DNA of 64,000 nt. It comes from Synechocystis sp. LKSZ1. GTDB lineage: Bacteria > Cyanobacteriota > Cyanobacteriia > Cyanobacteriales > Microcystaceae. Position 1 is the first letter of the stretch. The number at the start of each line of letters is the position of its first letter. The stretch is from NCBI RefSeq assembly GCF_040436315.1, contig NZ_AP031572.1:2976001-3040000 (forward strand), in the 5' to 3' direction. A model generated the notes under the pieces. The model was not told the origin of the DNA and searched no databases. It saw only the letters and a program-made list of their open reading frames with translations. The position numbers were made by a program, and so were the translations under genes. Below are positions 63,004-64,000 of this stretch, piece after piece.

Positions 63004-64000
63004 TTAGGGTAAACGGGCCTGGGAGAGCTGGGGCGTGCTTGCACTGGCCTGAAGAATTGGGGTGCTGGTAATGGAATTATTAGCCAGGGTAAAGAGGGGG
63101 TTAGAGAGAATCCCCGCCAAGGAGGTGGCAATCAACGTCAGTATCAGACCCACCTGGAGCGGTCGCATCCCCGACAACTGCCAGCGAATGGCTGGATAGT
63201 TCTGCACTGCAGGGGACATTTCGTGGGGCTCCTTGACCACCATCATCTTGACGACCCGGATGTAGTAATAGATAGAAACCACACTCGTCACTAGGCCTAA
63301 CAACACCAGGCTATAGAGTCCGGCCTGCCAACCGGCCCAAAAGAGGTAAATTTTGCCAAAAAAGCCAGCGAGGGGCGGAATGCCCCCCAGGGAGAGCAGG
63401 CAAACACTCAGGGCCAGAGTTAGCAGAGGGTCTTTACTATAGAGACCGGCATAATCGCTGATCTGATCCGTGCCTGTCCGCAGGGAAAAGAGAATGATGC
63501 AAGTGAAGGCCCCCAAGTTCATGAACAGGTAAATGAGCAGGTAGAAGACCATACTGGCGTAGCCTTCGTCCGTACCGGCAATCAGGCCAATCATCACAAA
63601 GCCCGCTTGACCAATGGAGGAATAAGCCAACATTCGTTTCATGCTGGTTTGGGCCAGGGCCACCACATTGCCCAGGAGCATGCTGAGGATAGCCAGGGCC
63701 GTAAAAATGAGTTGCCATTCACTAGTAATCGAGCCAAAGACCGTCACCAATAGCCGAATGGCCACGGCAAAGCCTGCGGCCTTAGAGCCAACGGATAAAA
63801 AGGCAACGACTGGCGTTGGTGAACCTTCATAGACATCGGGAGTCCACTGGTGGAAGGGAACCGCTGAAATCTTAAAGGCAATACCTGCAATCACAAAAAC
63901 CAGCGCAATGGCCAGGCCGAGGGAAGGGCCATTAAAATTGCTGACCTGAGCCGCAATTTCAGTGAGTTGGGTTTTACCCCCGGAGAGGCCGTAGAGAAGA
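63004..64000 (-). CDS. ndhB: NAD(P)H-quinone oxidoreductase subunit 2 (NdhB), N-terminal part outside window
   Basis: The C-terminal 332 residues of an about 520-residue membrane subunit of photosynthetic NDH-1, used in cyclic electron flow, respiration and CO2 uptake. The frame stays open to the window edge; the visible part starts [20 protein letters not shown] and contains [49 protein letters not shown] and [20 protein letters not shown], all typical of NdhB/NuoN and its proton-channel residues. The 5' end lies beyond 64000. Confidence 0.95.
   Translation of the reverse strand, partial: LLYGLSGGKTQLTEIAAQVSNFNGPSLGLAIALVFVIAGIAFKISAVPFHQWTPDVYEGSPTPVVAFLSVGSKAAGFAVAIRLLVTVFGSITSEWQLIFTALAILSMLLGNVVALAQTSMKRMLAYSSIGQAGFVMIGLIAGTDEGYASMVFYLLIYLFMNLGAFTCIILFSLRTGTDQISDYAGLYSKDPLLTLALSVCLLSLGGIPPLAGFFGKIYLFWAGWQAGLYSLVLLGLVTSVVSIYYYIRVVKMMVVKEPHEMSPAVQNYPAIRWQLSGMRPLQVGLILTLIATSLAGILSNPLFTLANNSITSTPILQASASTPQLSQARLP

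Overview
The window is chromosomal DNA of a cyanobacterium, probably unicellular and Synechocystis-like. This rests on several genes together: plant-type ferredoxin, cytochrome c6, NDH-1 subunit NdhB, a one-helix high-light-inducible protein, biliverdin reductase, an orphan KaiC of the KaiC3 type, an iron-uptake porin, a FutA-type iron-binding protein and an EbsA-like pilus factor. No genus is assigned. GGCC-containing words such as caggcc and tggcc are conspicuously common.

Layout. (1) 1-3633 is the right end of an integrated mobile element. It carries a 5'-incomplete RepA-like helicase gene, three small genes (one excisionase-like) and a tyrosine integrase that points away from tRNA-Met(CAU), whose 3' end is the likely attachment site. 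Inside the helicase gene lies a dense cluster of about twelve short iteron-like repeats in both orientations, in a linker-coding segment next to AT-rich DNA. This resembles the nested origin of phage lambda gene O. (2) 3.7-11 kb: phosphotransacetylase-like protein, EbsA-like protein, an operon of 6-phosphogluconolactonase, zinc-ribbon/FHA protein and site-2 protease, then HpsJ-like protein, NusB and FutA. (3) 11-27 kb: SbcC, HLIP, CsaB, ferredoxin, BvdR, porin, a glycosyltransferase with a DUF4330 protein, an unexplained two-gene pair (one product resembles PycTM-type membrane proteins), HhoA-type protease and a receiver-PAS-GGDEF-EAL protein. (4) 26-47 kb: HemW, a WecA-like transferase, HemE with an overlapping histidine kinase, a CPA2 antiporter, DesC, a C-S lyase, KaiC coupled to a small PCP-reductase-domain protein, cytochrome c6, a pterin dehydratase with a signal peptide, PFK, CobD-like enzyme, HU, SbcD, Fe-SOD and SdhA. 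(5) 46.5-58 kb: one 3675-residue DUF4214/RTX surface protein with 312-bp near-identical tandem repeats. (6) 58-64 kb: a Phd/VapC-type toxin-antitoxin pair, an M1 aminopeptidase with HEAT repeats, a membrane protein of unknown function and the C-terminal part of NdhB.

Most of the window is ordinary core cyanobacterial genome with small operons and mostly separate transcription units. The unusual parts are the mobile-element end, a family of about 115-bp MITE-like repeats (three copies, two of which coincide with the stop codon of the upstream gene), the KaiC/PCP-reductase pair, the PycTM-like pair and the giant repeat protein. All functions are inferred from motifs read by eye; no database search was made.
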